Below, one piece after another: positions 37,075-46,309 of a stretch of DNA of 64,000 nt (its first letter is position 1; every line of letters starts with the position of its first letter). Source of the DNA: DATHZQ01 sp035458525 (GTDB taxonomy: Bacteria > Actinomycetota > Acidimicrobiia > Spongiisociales > UBA5794); assembly GCA_035458525.1 (NCBI GenBank), contig DATHZQ010000075.1:1-64000 (forward strand), given 5' to 3'. The notes under the pieces were generated by a model, which saw only the letters and a list, made by a program, of their open reading frames with translations, searched no databases and was not told the DNA's origin. The translations under genes and the position numbers were made by a program.

Positions 37075-38370
37075 ATGGTCCAACCCGATGTCCCCCAATT
37101 CGACACGATGGCGCTCCATGCGGGCCACTCGCCCGACAGCGACTTCGCCGCCCGTGCCGTGCCGATCTACCAGACCACATCGTATCTGTTTCCGGACGTC
37201 GACCATGCCGCCGGTCTGTTCAACCTGGAACGACACGGGCACATCTACAGCCGCATCTCCAACCCCACCGTTGCGGTGCTCGAAGAGCGCATGGCGGCGC
37301 TGGAGGGAGGCGCTGGAGCCGTGTGCGCGGCGTCCGGCCAGGCCGCGCTGCACCTCGCCGTAGCCACGCTGTTGAGTGCCGGCGACCACGTCGTGTGCTC
37401 CCAGTCGGTGTACGGCGGTACCCGCAACCTCTTCGGGCAGACCCTGCCGCGCTTTGGCATCGCGGCCACGTTCGTCCATCCCCGGGACCACGACGGCATC
37501 CGAGCCGCCATCAACGACAGAACCCGGCTCGTCGTCGGCGAGACGCTGGGCAACCCCGGTCTCGAGGTGCTCGATGTCGCGGCGGTAGCCGCGATCGCAC
37601 ACGAGCACGGCGTGCCACTGCTGATCGACAACACGTTCGCCACGCCGTACCTCTTCCGGCCCCTCGACCATGGCGCCGACGTCGTCACGCACTCCCTGAC
37701 CAAGTTCGTCGGCGGCCACGGGATCGCGATCGGCGGCGTGATGGTCGACGGCGGAACCTTCGACTGGGAGGGATCGGGGAAGTTCCCCACCATGACCGAG
37801 CCCTACCCGAGCTATCACGGGCTGCGGTTCGCCGAGGAGTTCGGCACGCAGGCGCTCGCCGCCCGGGCCCGAGTCGAGGGCTTGCGCGACTTCGGGGCCG
37901 CGATGGCACCCGCAACGGCGTTCTACCTGCTGCAGGGCGTCGAGACCCTGTCGCTGCGGATGGACCGCCATGTGGCCAACACGCGGCGCATCATCGAGTT
38001 CCTCCAGGCATCGGATGCGGTTGCATGGATCGCCTACCCCGAGTTGCCGTCCCACCCCGACCATGAGCTTGCCAAGAAGCTGCTGCCGCGTGGCGCCGGA
38101 GCAATCTTCAGCTTCGGCATCAAGGGGGGCCGCGACGCAGGCCAACGGTTCATCGAGCGGCTGTCGGTGTTCTCTCATCTCGCCAACGTGGGCGACGCCA
38201 AATCGCTGGTGATCCATCCAGCCAGCACCACCCACGCCACGATGTCACCCGACGAGCTCGAGGCGGCCGGAGTAGGAGAGGACCTCGTGCGTCTCTCCGT
38301 CGGACTCGAGGACGCAGCCGACCTCATCGACGACCTCGCCCGCGGCCTGCGTGCGTCCCAGAAGGGCTGA
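37075..38370 (+). CDS. metY: O-acetylhomoserine sulfhydrylase/aminocarboxypropyltransferase
   Basis: The enzyme has 431 residues, the length typical of MetY rather than the shorter MetB/MetC (about 380-400). It belongs to the Cys/Met-metabolism PLP family: RISNPTVAVLEERMAALEGG, ASGQAALHLA, IDNTFATPYLFRP, and the Schiff-base lysine K210 in THSLTKFVGGHG. The C-terminus has GDAKSLVIHPASTTHATM, which binds the substrate carboxylate. It makes homocysteine from O-acetylhomoserine and sulfide, or may act as a methionine gamma-lyase relative. A hydrolase gene follows after 2 bases. Confidence 0.88.
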   Translation: MVQPDVPQFDTMALHAGHSPDSDFAARAVPIYQTTSYLFPDVDHAAGLFNLERHGHIYSRISNPTVAVLEERMAALEGGAGAVCAASGQAALHLAVATLLSAGDHVVCSQSVYGGTRNLFGQTLPRFGIAATFVHPRDHDGIRAAINDRTRLVVGETLGNPGLEVLDVAAVAAIAHEHGVPLLIDNTFATPYLFRPLDHGADVVTHSLTKFVGGHGIAIGGVMVDGGTFDWEGSGKFPTMTEPYPSYHGLRFAEEFGTQALAARARVEGLRDFGAAMAPATAFYLLQGVETLSLRMDRHVANTRRIIEFLQASDAVAWIAYPELPSHPDHELAKKLLPRGAGAIFSFGIKGGRDAGQRFIERLSVFSHLANVGDAKSLVIHPASTTHATMSPDELEAAGVGEDLVRLSVGLEDAADLIDDLARGLRASQKG

Positions 38371-38372
38371 CG

Positions 38373-39176
38373 ATGGAACTCACCGTTGCCGGCAAGACGG
38401 TCCGGGCTGCCACTGGCGGCCGCCCGCTCGACCAGGGACGACCGCTACTGGTGCTGCTCCACGGCGCCGGCATGGACCACACCGTGTGGGCGCTCGTCAT
38501 GCGGGCACTGGCCCATGGCGGGTACTCCGTGCTCGCCCCGGACTTGCCGGGGCACGGCAAGAGCGAAGGCCCGATTCCCAAGTCCGTCGAGGACTATGCG
38601 ATGTGGACCGCCTCTCTGATCGAAGCGACCGGATTCACATCGGCCCACCTCGCCGGCCACAGCCTCGGGTCGGCAATCGCGCTGCAGACCGCTGCTGCTG
38701 ACTCAGACTTGGCCAGCTCACTGATCCTCATGGGCATGGCCGCCACGACGCCGGTGCATCCCGACCTGCAAGCGGCGGCCGATGCCGGAGAGCATCGCGC
38801 CATCGAGCTGATCATGTCGTGGGGCCTCGGCCCCAATGCCCAGATGGGCCGGCATCCCGTGCCGGGCATGGCGATGCGAGCCACAGGTACTCGGCTCATG
38901 GAGTCGGTCGATGCGGCCGCGCTGGCCGCCGACCTGCGCTCCAGCGGCAGCTACACCCAGGGCCTCGAGGCCGCGGCCGCCGTCGCGTGCCCGGCGCTGC
39001 TGATCCTCGGCAGACGCGATCAGATGACGCCTGCGCGTAACGCCGAACCCTTGATCGAGGCGCTGCGCGACGTCTCCTCGGTCACCATCCCGGACGCGGG
39101 GCACATGATGATGGTGGAGGATCCCAATCGAGTGATCGACGAGACCCTTGCCTTTCTCGCCACGGTGGAGGCGTAA
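38373..39176 (+). CDS. Alpha/beta hydrolase
   Basis: The protein has 267 residues. It has the oxyanion region LLHGAGMDHTVW, DLPGHGKSEG, the nucleophile elbow AGHSLGSAI with S97, an acidic residue in ILGRRDQMTP and the histidine in PDAGHMMMVEDP: a full triad. The substrate cannot be assigned. It starts 2 bases after metY, so they share a transcript. A role as homoserine acetyltransferase is unlikely, because the family-specific sequence and length (about 350-400) are not matched. Confidence 0.87.
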   Translation: MELTVAGKTVRAATGGRPLDQGRPLLVLLHGAGMDHTVWALVMRALAHGGYSVLAPDLPGHGKSEGPIPKSVEDYAMWTASLIEATGFTSAHLAGHSLGSAIALQTAAADSDLASSLILMGMAATTPVHPDLQAAADAGEHRAIELIMSWGLGPNAQMGRHPVPGMAMRATGTRLMESVDAAALAADLRSSGSYTQGLEAAAAVACPALLILGRRDQMTPARNAEPLIEALRDVSSVTIPDAGHMMMVEDPNRVIDETLAFLATVEA

Positions 39177-39344
39177 GCCGGGGCCCCACATTGTCCGGTT
39201 GCTCTGGATGCACCCGCCATCGAGGTCGACGCGGCCAGTGGTGTTCGCTGCTTCGCCTTGGAATCCGTTCCGTTGGCGCGGCCCATCTCGCAACGGGAGC
39301 CGGAGAACCTTTGCCGATCGGGTCCTGGGCACGATGATGGCCCC

Positions 39345-40463
39345 GTGCAAACTCGCATTCTCCAAACCGACGGCGACGGCATCGCCGTGGCGACATCGCA
39401 GCTACCGATCCAGGTTCCGGCCGGGGGATGGGTGTGGGTCGACGTCAAGGCGGGGCCCGACGATGTCGCAGCGCTGTCGACGCTCTCCGAGGAGTTGCAT
39501 CTCGATCCCCTCGCCGTGCGGGACGCCGTGCTCGAGCTCGACCTCTCGAAGGTCGACGACTTCGGCCACCATCTCCTCGTCATTCTGCATGGCCTGTGCC
39601 AGGACCGCTTCGAGACGTACGAGATCGATTGCTTTCTGACTGATCGCCACCTCGTGACGGTGCGCCAAGAGGATTCGCCGGCGCTCGATGCCCTCTGGCA
39701 CTACGAACTGAGCAACTCCACAATATCCAAATCCGGACCAGACGAGCTGCTGGCGCAGATCGGCGACGTGCTGACGCGGCGGCTTCTCTCAGTAGTCGAT
39801 GCCTTCGAGGTCAGGATCGACGAGCTGATCCTCGCTGCGCTCGACGCTGACCCCAACTTCCTGGAAGAGCTGATGGCAGTCCGCGTCGATCTGGCAACGC
39901 TACGCAGGGTCATCCAACCACAGCGAGAAGCGCTCGACGTTCTGCGGGGAATCGAGTCCGGATTGATATCCGACACTGGGCGCCGCCGGCTCTCCGACAC
40001 GTTCGACGTGGCGCTGAGGGCGTCACACGATCTCGAGGCCGCCCGCAGTGCGCTCTCGGAGACTCTGGACGCCTACCGTGGCGCTGAGGCCCGGGAGGCA
40101 ACCGACGTGTCGAAGATCCTCACGATGTACGCCGCCATCATGCTGCCGCTGAGCCTCGTCGCCGGGTTCTTCGGGATGAACTTCCCCAACTTGCCGGGGC
40201 TCGACAGCGATTCAGGCTGGATCATGGTGACCTTGGTGATGCTGTTCATTGCCCTGCTGTCGGTCGGGGTATTCGTGACGGTCGGATGGATCCGACGCCC
40301 ATCTGGCAGGGCCGCCGGAGCTGCCCTGGGGCGTGGCCTCATCGAGGCCGCACGTGCACCGGTTCAGGTAGGCGGCGCGTTGTATGAAGTGTCGACCATG
40401 CCCCTTCGCACGATCACGTCGCGCCGATCGTCACGTCAGTCCGACCAATCTCCGGAGGCCTAG
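39345..40463 (+). CDS. corA: CorA-type divalent cation transporter
   Basis: The protein has 372 residues from GTG at 39345, where homology to the CorA N-terminal domain begins. The long cytoplasmic helical funnel (about 150-290) leads to the first membrane helix MYAAIMLPLSLVAGFFGMNF containing the selectivity motif GMNF, then a second helix (WIMVTLVMLFIALLSVGVFV). CorA proteins form pentamers that import magnesium or other divalent cations. A basic tail of about 60 residues extends past the usual C-terminus. It is monocistronic. Confidence 0.9.
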   Translation: MQTRILQTDGDGIAVATSQLPIQVPAGGWVWVDVKAGPDDVAALSTLSEELHLDPLAVRDAVLELDLSKVDDFGHHLLVILHGLCQDRFETYEIDCFLTDRHLVTVRQEDSPALDALWHYELSNSTISKSGPDELLAQIGDVLTRRLLSVVDAFEVRIDELILAALDADPNFLEELMAVRVDLATLRRVIQPQREALDVLRGIESGLISDTGRRRLSDTFDVALRASHDLEAARSALSETLDAYRGAEAREATDVSKILTMYAAIMLPLSLVAGFFGMNFPNLPGLDSDSGWIMVTLVMLFIALLSVGVFVTVGWIRRPSGRAAGAALGRGLIEAARAPVQVGGALYEVSTMPLRTITSRRSSRQSDQSPEA

Positions 40464-40475
40464 GCCTCCGGGCGC

Positions 40476-41183
40476 TCACACCGATCGGGTGATGCCGCCG
40501 TCGATGCGGATGTTCTGCCCGGTGATGTAGCTCGACGCATCCGACGCCAGGAAGGCGATCAGGTCGGCGACCTCCTCGGCACGACCGTAGCGGCCCATCG
40601 GGATGCGAGATCGCCGTTCCTCCGACTCTGGCAGGCTGTCGATGAATCCGGGGAGGACGTTGTTCATGCGCACCTTGGCAGCGGCGTACTCGTCGGTGAA
40701 CAGCTTGGTGAACGAGGCGAGCCCCGCGCGGAACACACCCGAGGTCGGGAACGCCGCCTCCGGCTCGAATGCGGCATACGTTGAGATGTTGACGATCGAG
40801 CCGCCGCCCCGCTGGACCATATGCGGGGTCACGAGCCGGGCGACCCGCACCACGTTGAGCAGGTAGACCTCCATGCCGTCGTGCCAATCCTGGTCGGTCA
40901 TCTCGAGGATCGGTCCTTTCGGACCGTGGCCAGCGCTGTTGACGACGGCATGGATGCGACCGAAGCGCGCCACCGTCTCATCGACCAGCCGTACGAGGTC
41001 ATCGACCGACCGGTTGCTGCCGGTCACCCCGAGCCCACCGAGCTCCTCGGCCAGCGCCTCGCCCTTGCCGGACGAGGAGAGGATGGAAACGTTCCAGCCG
41101 TCTGCGGCGAGCCGGCGGGCTGCGGCAGCGCCCATTCCGCTCCCCCCGGCGGTGACGATGGCGACGCGTCCAGACGTTGACAT
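40476..41183 (-). CDS. SDR family oxidoreductase with altered active site
   Basis: The protein has 235 residues; ATG has GAGGAGCTCCCC upstream. Cofactor motif TAGGSGMGAAAARRL, NSAGHGPKG in place of NNAG, and a FabG-like C-terminus ending ASSYITGQNIRIDGGI. The catalytic YxxxK is not present: the corresponding stretch reads FPTSGVFRAG, with neither Tyr nor Lys in register. It may still bind NAD(P)(H) but would need another mechanism or be a non-catalytic member. Confidence 0.85.
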   Translation of the reverse strand: MSTSGRVAIVTAGGSGMGAAAARRLAADGWNVSILSSSGKGEALAEELGGLGVTGSNRSVDDLVRLVDETVARFGRIHAVVNSAGHGPKGPILEMTDQDWHDGMEVYLLNVVRVARLVTPHMVQRGGGSIVNISTYAAFEPEAAFPTSGVFRAGLASFTKLFTDEYAAAKVRMNNVLPGFIDSLPESEERRSRIPMGRYGRAEEVADLIAFLASDASSYITGQNIRIDGGITRSV

Positions 41184-41280
41184 GGGGAGCTCCTCGAGGG
41201 TTGGCAGGGAGCATCCTGGCAGACTGTCGGATCTCCTCTCCGCTGCCCGTACTTACGGGTCATCTGGGACAGTGATCTGT

Positions 41281-41523
41281 ATGAAGACCACGATCGAGAT
41301 CTCCGACGACCTGTTGCGGCGCGCCAAGACCACGGCAGCGGCGGAAGGAACCACCCTCCGTGCACTCGTTGAGTCAGGACCGCGGAATCAGATTCGGTCC
41401 AGGCAGCACGACGGATATGTTCTCCCCGACGCCTCCTTCGGCGGCAACGGAGTGCAGCCGGGAATCGACGAGGGTGACTGGTGGACGCTGAGGGGCCTGA
41501 TCTACGCAGGTCGCGGCACGTGA
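41281..41523 (+). CDS. vapB: VapB-type antitoxin
   Basis: The protein has 80 residues. It begins MKTTIEISDDLLRRAKTTAA, a ribbon-helix-helix start in which the short strand inserts in DNA, followed by the helix EGTTLRALVESG. The C-terminal half, rich in Gly and Asp, would bind the toxin. It overlaps the VapC gene by 4 bases (GTGA), the usual coupled antitoxin-toxin order. Confidence 0.85.
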   Translation: MKTTIEISDDLLRRAKTTAAAEGTTLRALVESGPRNQIRSRQHDGYVLPDASFGGNGVQPGIDEGDWWTLRGLIYAGRGT

Positions 41524-41948
41524 TCGCAGTCGGCACCGACGTTCTCGTCTATGCGCACCGGGCCGACTCGGCATTCCATGCCGCCGCTTCCGCTGCTGTG
41601 CGGCGGCTGGCTGAAGGCAGGGCGCCGTGGGCAATCCCATGGCCATGCCTGCACGAGTTCCTCGCCATTGCGACCCATCCGCGCATCTACGACCCGCCGA
41701 CGCCGATGGAGCAGGCCGTGGCCCAGGCGACCGCGTGGCTCGACTCCCCCTCGCTCGTCTTGCTGGGCGAAATCGGCGGCTACTGGGAGACCCTGGTCGC
41801 ATCGCTGGATGCGTCGAATGCCACCGGAGGCAGGCTGCACGACGCCCGCATCGCAGCGCTCTGCGAAACAGCCGGCGTGGCCGAGCTGTGGTCAGCGGAT
41901 CGCGGCTTCAGCCGGTTCCAGGTGAATGCGACGAACCCGCTGGCATGA
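41520..41948 (+). CDS. vapC: VapC-type PIN-domain toxin
   Basis: The protein has 142 residues from GTG. PIN acidic residues are visible: the first aspartate in VGTDVLVYAHR, the glutamate in CLHEFLAIATHPR, an aspartate in LHDARIAALCE and the last in ELWSADRGFSRF. PIN toxins are Mg-dependent RNases. The CLHEFLAI-x-THPRIY form matches a VapC subgroup common in Actinobacteria. Its last 41 bases overlap the convergent AfsR-like gene. Confidence 0.88.
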   Translation: MIAVGTDVLVYAHRADSAFHAAASAAVRRLAEGRAPWAIPWPCLHEFLAIATHPRIYDPPTPMEQAVAQATAWLDSPSLVLLGEIGGYWETLVASLDASNATGGRLHDARIAALCETAGVAELWSADRGFSRFQVNATNPLA

Positions 41949-44900
41949 GGCCGGCGAGCCGCGTAGCCGACTCTGCATAGACGGCTGGTGGTTTCATAGC
42001 GAAGCCGCGCTCCGCTGCTGTCGCAAAGACCACAGGATCGAGCCCATCCCGCAGCGTCTTCAGTGGATCGTTGTTCCGCGCATCCCAGTCACGAAGCACC
42101 GGCCATGGTCTGGCGCCTCGGTGTTGCTCCCCACATGCCAGGGCGACCACGGCCATCTCGGCGTCGATCGGGATCAGCGCCCGGCCGAGGAGCGGCAAGG
42201 CTCCCTTCGACAAGTCCGAGTCGACGAGGGAGCCCACCAGAGCGCACGCCTGCACCAGCTCAGCGACCGCCTCGTCGATGCGTCCGAGGTCCACGAGCAC
42301 GAGTGCTCGAAAAAAACGCCAATCGGCAGCGAACACCAGCATGCCCAGGTCGTCGAGTGCATCGATCGCAGTGTGCAAGTGGCGCAATGTACGGCCCGGG
42401 TCCCCCTGAGCGAACGCGCTCAGCGCAAGCGGCTGTGACATCGTCGCTGCCCGCCGGTGCTCGCCCAGGCTGCGCATGCCATCGGCCGCATGGGCCGACA
42501 ACCTCTCGGCGAGTTGGTGCTGACCTCGAGACAGGGCAATCCAGGCTCGTACCATGTCTGCAATGACGACATCCCGAACGAACCCCATGGTCTCCGCCAG
42601 CTCGGCGTAGCGATCGACAACTGCTTCGGCCGCGTCCAGACAATCAGCTCTCGCCGCCGAGTCGCGGCTGTTGGCAGCATGCGAGGACAGCGCCCACGCA
42701 TAGTTGTGCAGACTCATCAGTGCTTCGACTGGTTGCCCGGTGTCCATCGAGGCCGCAATCGCGGCCTCGTGGGCAGCAATGAGCTCTCCCCAGGATGCCG
42801 CTGCCGGAACAGCGTCGGCCTCGCGTCGCAGAACCCAAGCATCCACCGCGGGGTCGCGGAGGGCGCCCGCAGTGGTCCGCAGTTCGTCGAGCATCGCCCC
42901 ATACATCCAATCCCTACCCCTCACCAGCGCGATCCGCGGACTGGCCAGGTGCAGCAGCCTCGCCCTCGGCTTCGACGGGGTCGTATCCGCAGCGAGAACC
43001 TGTTCGATGAGTGGCAGCACAGCTCGGCTGCTCTCCGCGGCGTCCCAGAACCACATCGCCTCTGCCGCCATTCGCTGCGCGCCTTCGACCTCACCGATCT
43101 TCAGCAGGTGACGCATAGCAGCCTCGAGGTTCGCCGCGTCCGAATCCAACACATCGATGCCCTTGCCCGCCTCCACCTCGACCCGACTACCGGCGAAGAG
43201 CTCCGCGAAGTATCCGCTGTGGCGGTCGGCTACGACGCCAACCTCGCCCTCTTCCTCGAGGCGGCCCCAGGCGTATTGCCGCACGGGCTCGAGCATGCGA
43301 AACCGAGTCGAGGAGCCGCGATCGACCACCACGAGCGAGGCATCGACGAGACGGCGCAGCTCGGTGCGGACGTCGCCAGTTTCGAGAGGGGCGAATCCGG
43401 CCACCGGTGCGACGGCGGCGAGAGCGAAGCTCGAGCGGAAGATCGCCATTCGCCGCAAAAGCGCGGCCGACTCCGGTGACAACAGACGCTCGCTCCAACC
43501 GATGTTGGCTCGCAGATCACGATGACGCTCTGGCCCGATGCGCTCGGACGACACAAATGCGGTGAGCGGCTCATCCATCGCCGCGATGACCTCTGCCGCC
43601 GAGAATGTGCGCAGCTGTGCCGCCGCCAACTCGATCAAGAGCGGAAACCCGGCCGTACCCTCGGCGAGTTTGTCCAGTTCGCCGTCGACGAGGTTGCCGG
43701 CGCCGTCACGGCCGACCAGCTGGATCCGATCGGCGAGGAGCCGCTGTGCGTCGCCCCCGTCGTTGACATCGAGCGGTGCTAGGCGATAGACCGACTCGCC
43801 GTCGACCCCCAGCACGACCCGGCTGGTGGCGAGGATCCGCAATCCCGGCGCACGCTGCAACAGCTGAACGGCGGCATGCGCCGCTTCAGACCTGACCGGC
43901 TCACAATTGTCGAGTATGACCAGCACCCGCCGCTTGCCGAGACGCGCCACGACGGCGTCCGCAGCGTCCTGGCCGTCGAGCACACATCGCAGCTCCGCGG
44001 CAAGGGCTCCGAACACATCACCCGTGGCTTCGACCAGGGTGAGGTCGACCAATACGGCATCCTCATATCGCAAGGCGACCCGGCGACCGAACTCCACGGC
44101 GAGCGATGTCTTCCCTAGACCGCCTGCGCCTGTGATCGTGACCAGCCGATGGGCCTCTACCAACCGGGAGAGATCGGCGAGCTCTTCATCTCGCCCGACG
44201 AACGCAGCTATGGGCTCGGGCATCCCGTTGCGCACCATCGGCACAGCGCCCTCCGTGCTCACGTCGCGATCCAGGAGGATGTGCTCTTCCAGCCGCTGCA
44301 ACTCTTGGGGCGGCTCGATCCCGAGTTCTTCGCCGAGGGCATTGGCGAGACGCTGGTACGCCTGGAGCGCGTCGGCCTGGCGCCCTCTTCGATAGAGCGC
44401 CATCATCAAGCTCGCAGTGAGCTCCGGCCGCAGCGGGAACCGGCTGACCAGCGCCTTGATCTCAGGGATCAGCTCGTCGGTGTCTTTCCATGCCATGTCA
44501 CATCGAATTCGCAGCTCGATCGCGGCGAGATACGCCTCCTCCAGCCCTTTGATCGCGGGGGCGGCGAAGTCGTCAGCCGCAAACTCCTGCAGCGCATCGC
44601 CTTCCCAGAGGGCGAGGGCGTCCGAAAGGACCAAGGAGGCTGCAGTCGGATCCGACTCGTGGAGGCGGCGAGCTTCCGCGAGCATCCCCATGAAGCGCCC
44701 GGCGTCGACGTCGCTCTCCGCGATGTCGATTGCATAACCGCCGGCCTCGCGGCGGAGCAGCGGTGTTGCTTCGCCTGGTTCACCCCCGAGCGCCTTGCGG
44801 AGACGCGACATGTAGACGTATACGTCGTTGCGGCGGGCTTCGGGAGCATCGGCGCCCCACAGTGCCATGACGATGATGTCGGACGAGACGATTTGGCGGC

Positions 44901-45015
44901 GGTTGACGAGGAGCAAGGCAAGCAACGCCCTCTGCTTGCGAGAGCCGATATCGAGCTGTGTGCCATCCCTGAGCACCTGCAGGGGCCCAAGCAACTTGAA
45001 GTCGAGTCCAACCAT
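41908..45015 (-). CDS. AfsR/SARP-like regulator with BTAD and NB-ARC ATPase
   Basis: The protein has 1035 residues. An OmpR-like DNA-binding domain (about 1-95, LLGPLQVLRDGTQLDIG and VYVYMSRLRKALGG) is followed by the bacterial transcriptional activator domain (about 100-245, ending GEELGIEPPQELQRLEEHIL). Then comes an NB-ARC ATPase with Walker A GAGGLGKTS at 296-304, Walker B VLVILDNCE (about 364) and ILATSR (about 394). The rest is helical repeat sequence of TPR type. Such proteins activate secondary-metabolite or stress genes. No biosynthetic cluster adjoins it. TAGGAT 9 bases before the ATG is a candidate -10. Confidence 0.9.
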   Translation of the reverse strand: MVGLDFKLLGPLQVLRDGTQLDIGSRKQRALLALLLVNRRQIVSSDIIVMALWGADAPEARRNDVYVYMSRLRKALGGEPGEATPLLRREAGGYAIDIAESDVDAGRFMGMLAEARRLHESDPTAASLVLSDALALWEGDALQEFAADDFAAPAIKGLEEAYLAAIELRIRCDMAWKDTDELIPEIKALVSRFPLRPELTASLMMALYRRGRQADALQAYQRLANALGEELGIEPPQELQRLEEHILLDRDVSTEGAVPMVRNGMPEPIAAFVGRDEELADLSRLVEAHRLVTITGAGGLGKTSLAVEFGRRVALRYEDAVLVDLTLVEATGDVFGALAAELRCVLDGQDAADAVVARLGKRRVLVILDNCEPVRSEAAHAAVQLLQRAPGLRILATSRVVLGVDGESVYRLAPLDVNDGGDAQRLLADRIQLVGRDGAGNLVDGELDKLAEGTAGFPLLIELAAAQLRTFSAAEVIAAMDEPLTAFVSSERIGPERHRDLRANIGWSERLLSPESAALLRRMAIFRSSFALAAVAPVAGFAPLETGDVRTELRRLVDASLVVVDRGSSTRFRMLEPVRQYAWGRLEEEGEVGVVADRHSGYFAELFAGSRVEVEAGKGIDVLDSDAANLEAAMRHLLKIGEVEGAQRMAAEAMWFWDAAESSRAVLPLIEQVLAADTTPSKPRARLLHLASPRIALVRGRDWMYGAMLDELRTTAGALRDPAVDAWVLRREADAVPAAASWGELIAAHEAAIAASMDTGQPVEALMSLHNYAWALSSHAANSRDSAARADCLDAAEAVVDRYAELAETMGFVRDVVIADMVRAWIALSRGQHQLAERLSAHAADGMRSLGEHRRAATMSQPLALSAFAQGDPGRTLRHLHTAIDALDDLGMLVFAADWRFFRALVLVDLGRIDEAVAELVQACALVGSLVDSDLSKGALPLLGRALIPIDAEMAVVALACGEQHRGARPWPVLRDWDARNNDPLKTLRDGLDPVVFATAAERGFAMKPPAVYAESATRLAGLMPAGSSHSPGTG

Positions 45016-45133
45016 CCCCTATCGATCCTAGGTCGGGCGTTTCTGCGGAATCGACGAATACCGCACCACAACGACAATGTCCCGGTCACGGGGACCGAGA
45101 CATCGTCGTGCTGTGTGGAGGCGCCCTCAGCGT

Positions 45134-45619
45134 TCAAGGAAGGATGATCTCCCCTCGGAAATCGGCCGTCCCCGCCGCAACGTCATCGCGGAACACGATG
45201 AGTCCGCTGGCGCCTGCAAGATCACCGGTGCCACCGATGATCGGATGGGTGCAGCCACCAGACAGCTGGGTTCCGTCCGGCGCAAACGTTGCAATGAACC
45301 GGTAGCTCGTCTGCAAGGTGCCGCACTTCTCCCCGTCCGGAGAGTCCCAGCAGCCGGCAATCGTCTCGAAGCCCTCCTCCACATACACACCGTCGGGGCT
45401 GAACCTGGCCCTCGTGATCTCGTCGGTGTAGAGACAGCCGGTGAAGCTGCCTTCCATCTCGAGCGTGGCGAGGCTGGTCGCCCCACCGCACTCGTCAACG
45501 AAGGTGGCAACGCCCTCGACGTTCTGCTCCATCGCTCCTGCAGCGCCTGCCGGCAAGACGAGCAGTGCGGCGAGCATGCTCAGCACCGCTACGAACCGAC
45601 TCAGTCTCCGAATCGTCAT
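45134..45619 (-). CDS. Small secreted protein, unknown
   Basis: The protein has 161 residues. ATG at 45619 follows GGGAGGAAG and starts a signal peptide (MTIRRLSRFVAVLSMLAALL, cleavage probably after AGAA/AGAM). The mature part has six cysteines (e.g. VDECGGATS, FTGCLYTDE, AGCWDSPDGEKCG, LSGGCTHPI), suggesting disulfides, and ends with a segment resembling allene-oxide-cyclase-like or dirigent-like barrels (GGTGDLAGASGLIVFRDD). The family is not certain. It lies 32 bases after another secreted-protein gene and probably shares its transcript. Confidence 0.7.
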   Translation of the reverse strand: MTIRRLSRFVAVLSMLAALLVLPAGAAGAMEQNVEGVATFVDECGGATSLATLEMEGSFTGCLYTDEITRARFSPDGVYVEEGFETIAGCWDSPDGEKCGTLQTSYRFIATFAPDGTQLSGGCTHPIIGGTGDLAGASGLIVFRDDVAAGTADFRGEIILP

Positions 45620-45651
45620 CGTTCTTCCTCCCTCATTCCCTTTCGAACCGG

Positions 45652-46167
45652 TCAGCAGTGGGCTGCGTCGACGTCGACCGTCGCCTCGAACACCAACTCG
45701 TCTCCGAACACGTCGACGACGAGACGGATCACATGGGTCCCGGGATCCAGGACGCCGATCACGGGATCGCCGGCAGCGATCCACCAGAACCCCTTGTCCG
45801 GACCGTTGGCGATGGGCTTCGCCGGAGTCTCGACAACGTCCAGCTCCTCACCGTCCAGCGTGTAGGTCACGACCTCGTAGATGTCGCCGGTTGTGTTGTC
45901 CTCGCCGAATCCGTAGAACCAGGTGCCGACGAGCAGGTCGTCGCAGACTGCGGCATCACTGAACGGCGAGAGGCGGCCTTCCGGGTTGAAGCCGGGTGCC
46001 GCATGCATCGAGGCCTGGCCGTTGTTGAACAGGATCGCCTCACCGCCCGTGATTCCGGCGTTGAACGACGCCATCAACTCACCAGTGCCGGGTGCGGCAC
46101 TCGCCGGGGCGACCAGCATGGTGGCGAGCAACATGGCTCCGCTCAGCGCGGTGATCCATCTGCGCAT
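45652..46167 (-). CDS. Small secreted protein, unknown
   Basis: The protein has 171 residues. ATG at 46167 follows AGGAGG and opens a signal peptide (MRRWITALSGAMLLATMLVA, cleavage near ASAAP). The mature domain is acidic, with two cysteines (AAVCDDLL and the last residue) and no recognisable motif. PVIGVLDPGTHVIRLVVDV suggests a beta-rich fold. It is the first gene of a two-gene secreted-protein unit. Confidence 0.7.
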   Translation of the reverse strand: MRRWITALSGAMLLATMLVAPASAAPGTGELMASFNAGITGGEAILFNNGQASMHAAPGFNPEGRLSPFSDAAVCDDLLVGTWFYGFGEDNTTGDIYEVVTYTLDGEELDVVETPAKPIANGPDKGFWWIAAGDPVIGVLDPGTHVIRLVVDVFGDELVFEATVDVDAAHC

Positions 46168-46297
46168 ACGCGTCCTCCTGCACTCGGGACGCCCCACCCT
46201 TCTCAAGAGCGTCCGGTGGCGGCAGGCTCCCAGGCGGACCTTGCAGGAATCTTGAAGCGGCTAGCTCAGGGACCGTCTCGACGATCTGCACATCTCG

Positions 46298-46303
46298 TAG
46301 GCT
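46298..46303 (+). promoter_or_regulatory. Leaderless -10 of the aminotransferase operon
   Basis: TAGGCT, then 6 bases, then ATG at 46310. No ribosome-binding site is present before the start, consistent with leaderless initiation. Confidence 0.5.
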
Positions 46304-46309
46304 CTCTGG

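Noticed and set aside
38373..39176. Homoserine O-acetyltransferase (MetX) next to metY
   Set aside because: The protein has an alpha/beta hydrolase triad but is only 267 residues and lacks MetX-specific sequence.
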